Source: Streptococcus suis (GTDB taxonomy: Bacteria; Bacillota; Bacilli; Lactobacillales; Streptococcaceae). From it: a DNA stretch of 64,000 nt. Where the stretch lies: positions 81,324 to 145,323 of the forward strand of contig NZ_POQQ01000060.1 in assembly GCF_002964575.1 (NCBI RefSeq). The letters run 5' to 3'. Under the pieces are notes generated by a model. It was not told where the DNA came from and made no database searches. It worked only from the letters and a program-made list of their open reading frames with translations. Shown piece after piece: positions 63,473-64,000 of this stretch (its first letter is position 1; each line of letters opens with the position of its first letter). Made by a program: the position numbers and the translations under genes.

Positions 63473-64000
63473 TCAAAGCCAAAAAGCAATTTCTTCTATC
63501 ATTCTGCAGTAAAAAAGAAGAGGCTGGGCAAAAACTAGCCAGTAAATAAAAAACACAGACAGATTGAGCTGCTTCTGATGAAATCCAGCCGTACTGTCTG
63601 TGTTTTTCTTTTTATCTCTATTATCTTGGACTAATTTCTTAGCCAATTTCGTGAGATTCATACTCATTAGGAGGAATCCTATCTCAGTTTCAACCACTTT
63701 TTGACCTCTGACATGGACTCTGCGCACGCCAAAAACACCCTTCATCCTACCAAATACAGGTTCGACATCCACCTTGCGTTTGGCATAAATGCGGGCTCCC
63801 TCTTTACTTGTCAATTCCTCTTTGACTAAGTTCTTGAAATAGTTCCACGTAGGATTATACTGAATTTGTTTGAGGTTTCCTTTTTCCGTCCGTGCTAACT
63901 GGTCTAACTCTTCACTAGCTTGTACAGGATCAGCTTCGTAAATCTTAATATCTCTCTCAAATCCATACTTGTCCGTTCTTCGTGAATAATTCTTGAATGA
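63473..64000 (-). CDS. IS1182-like transposase, 3' end only
   Basis: A frame open from the right window edge to a stop at 63473. It includes ARIYAKRKVDVEPVFGRMKGVFG and LLMSMNLTKLAKKL, the C-terminal signature of IS1182-type DDE transposases with the catalytic Glu in VEPVFG. The last 40 residues run through a hairpin (ACACAGACAG..CTGTCTGTGT, about 63551-63604) near the element end; AGAGGCTGGGCAAAAACTAGCC near 63519 may be the terminal repeat. The 5' part is outside the window. Confidence 0.8.
   Translation of the reverse strand, partial: SFKNYSRRTDKYGFERDIKIYEADPVQASEELDQLARTEKGNLKQIQYNPTWNYFKNLVKEELTSKEGARIYAKRKVDVEPVFGRMKGVFGVRRVHVRGQKVVETEIGFLLMSMNLTKLAKKLVQDNRDKKKNTDSTAGFHQKQLNLSVFFIYWLVFAQPLLFYCRMIEEIAFWL

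Noticed and set aside
38465..64000. Composite transposon between the ISL3 element and the terminal transposase
   Set aside because: The two elements belong to different families (ISL3 and IS1182-like), and the 24 kb between them is core metabolism.
1..64000. CRISPR arrays, tRNA and rRNA genes
   Set aside because: No regularly spaced repeats and no cloverleaf or rRNA-like segments were recognised on either strand.

Overview
The window reads as chromosome of a low-GC streptococcus, most likely Streptococcus suis. Pointers are the rnpA-yidC-jag-rpmH block, a satR-satA-satB fluoroquinolone-type efflux locus, the streptococcal pgi/sorbitol gene order, a complete ula (L-ascorbate) regulon and a streptococcal BOX-like repeat. 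Most genes lie on the minus strand. The species call is inference; no 16S rRNA gene or other species marker is present.

Layout. 1-3.7 kb: two large membrane proteins of envelope polymer type, an LtaS-like sulfatase cut by the window edge and a polytopic protein, behind a consensus promoter and a leader terminator. 3.7-12.6 kb: housekeeping run ydcF-like, ksgA, two unknown genes, a Nudix hydrolase, a RelBE-type toxin-antitoxin pair, rnmV, tatD, rpmH, jag, yidC, rnpA. 12.8-24.1 kb: a Nudix gene, a MerR regulator with a divergent small membrane protein, mmuM/mmuP (mmuP carries a stop at codon 14), gltX, an MFS exporter, a LytTR/LiaF-like regulatory pair, an AIM24-like protein, beta-carbonic anhydrase, radA and dut. 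24.1-27 kb: a degenerate integrated element: a tyrosine integrase broken by a short deletion, a DUF3644/HEPN-type protein and an excisionase-like HTH protein. 27-32.3 kb: a stop-split S41 peptidase, a tail fragment of satB, and a block with a DUF454 protein, two flavin reductases (one with an early TGA) and a formate/nitrite-type channel. 32.3-36.3 kb: satB, satA, satR. 36.5-43.8 kb: gpsA, galU, an ISL3-family insertion exactly at the galU stop, a rhomboid protease, 5-formyl-THF cyclo-ligase, two acetyl-pathway lysine genes (dapH and its deacetylase) and a calcineurin-like phosphatase. 43.9-50.6 kb: sorbitol PTS operon and pgi. 50.6-54.5 kb: a P-loop protein, the SRP RNA gene, tadA, a candidate small RNA and tkt. 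54.5-63.4 kb: ascorbate regulon ulaG, ulaR, ulaFEDCBA. 63.5-64 kb: the 3' end of an IS1182-like transposase.

How it works together. Two sugar regulons deliver to central metabolism: sorbitol to fructose-6-phosphate (next to pgi), and ascorbate to xylulose-5-phosphate (next to tkt). Both show probable cre sites and PRD-type activators. The ulaA and ulaG promoters carry the same 39-bp double palindrome at the same distance from their -10 boxes.

The most notable signals are a consensus promoter, C-rich stretch and terminator that look like a roughly 56-nt small RNA upstream of tadA; radA with no ATG/GTG/TTG ahead of its zinc finger; a recombination scar of the satB 3' end; several genes whose -10 box lies 6-7 nt before the start codon (leaderless mRNAs); a HEPN-type candidate defence protein stranded by a dead integrase; and a carbonic anhydrase with Gly in place of its catalytic Asp. 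No CRISPR array, tRNA, rRNA or confident riboswitch was seen.
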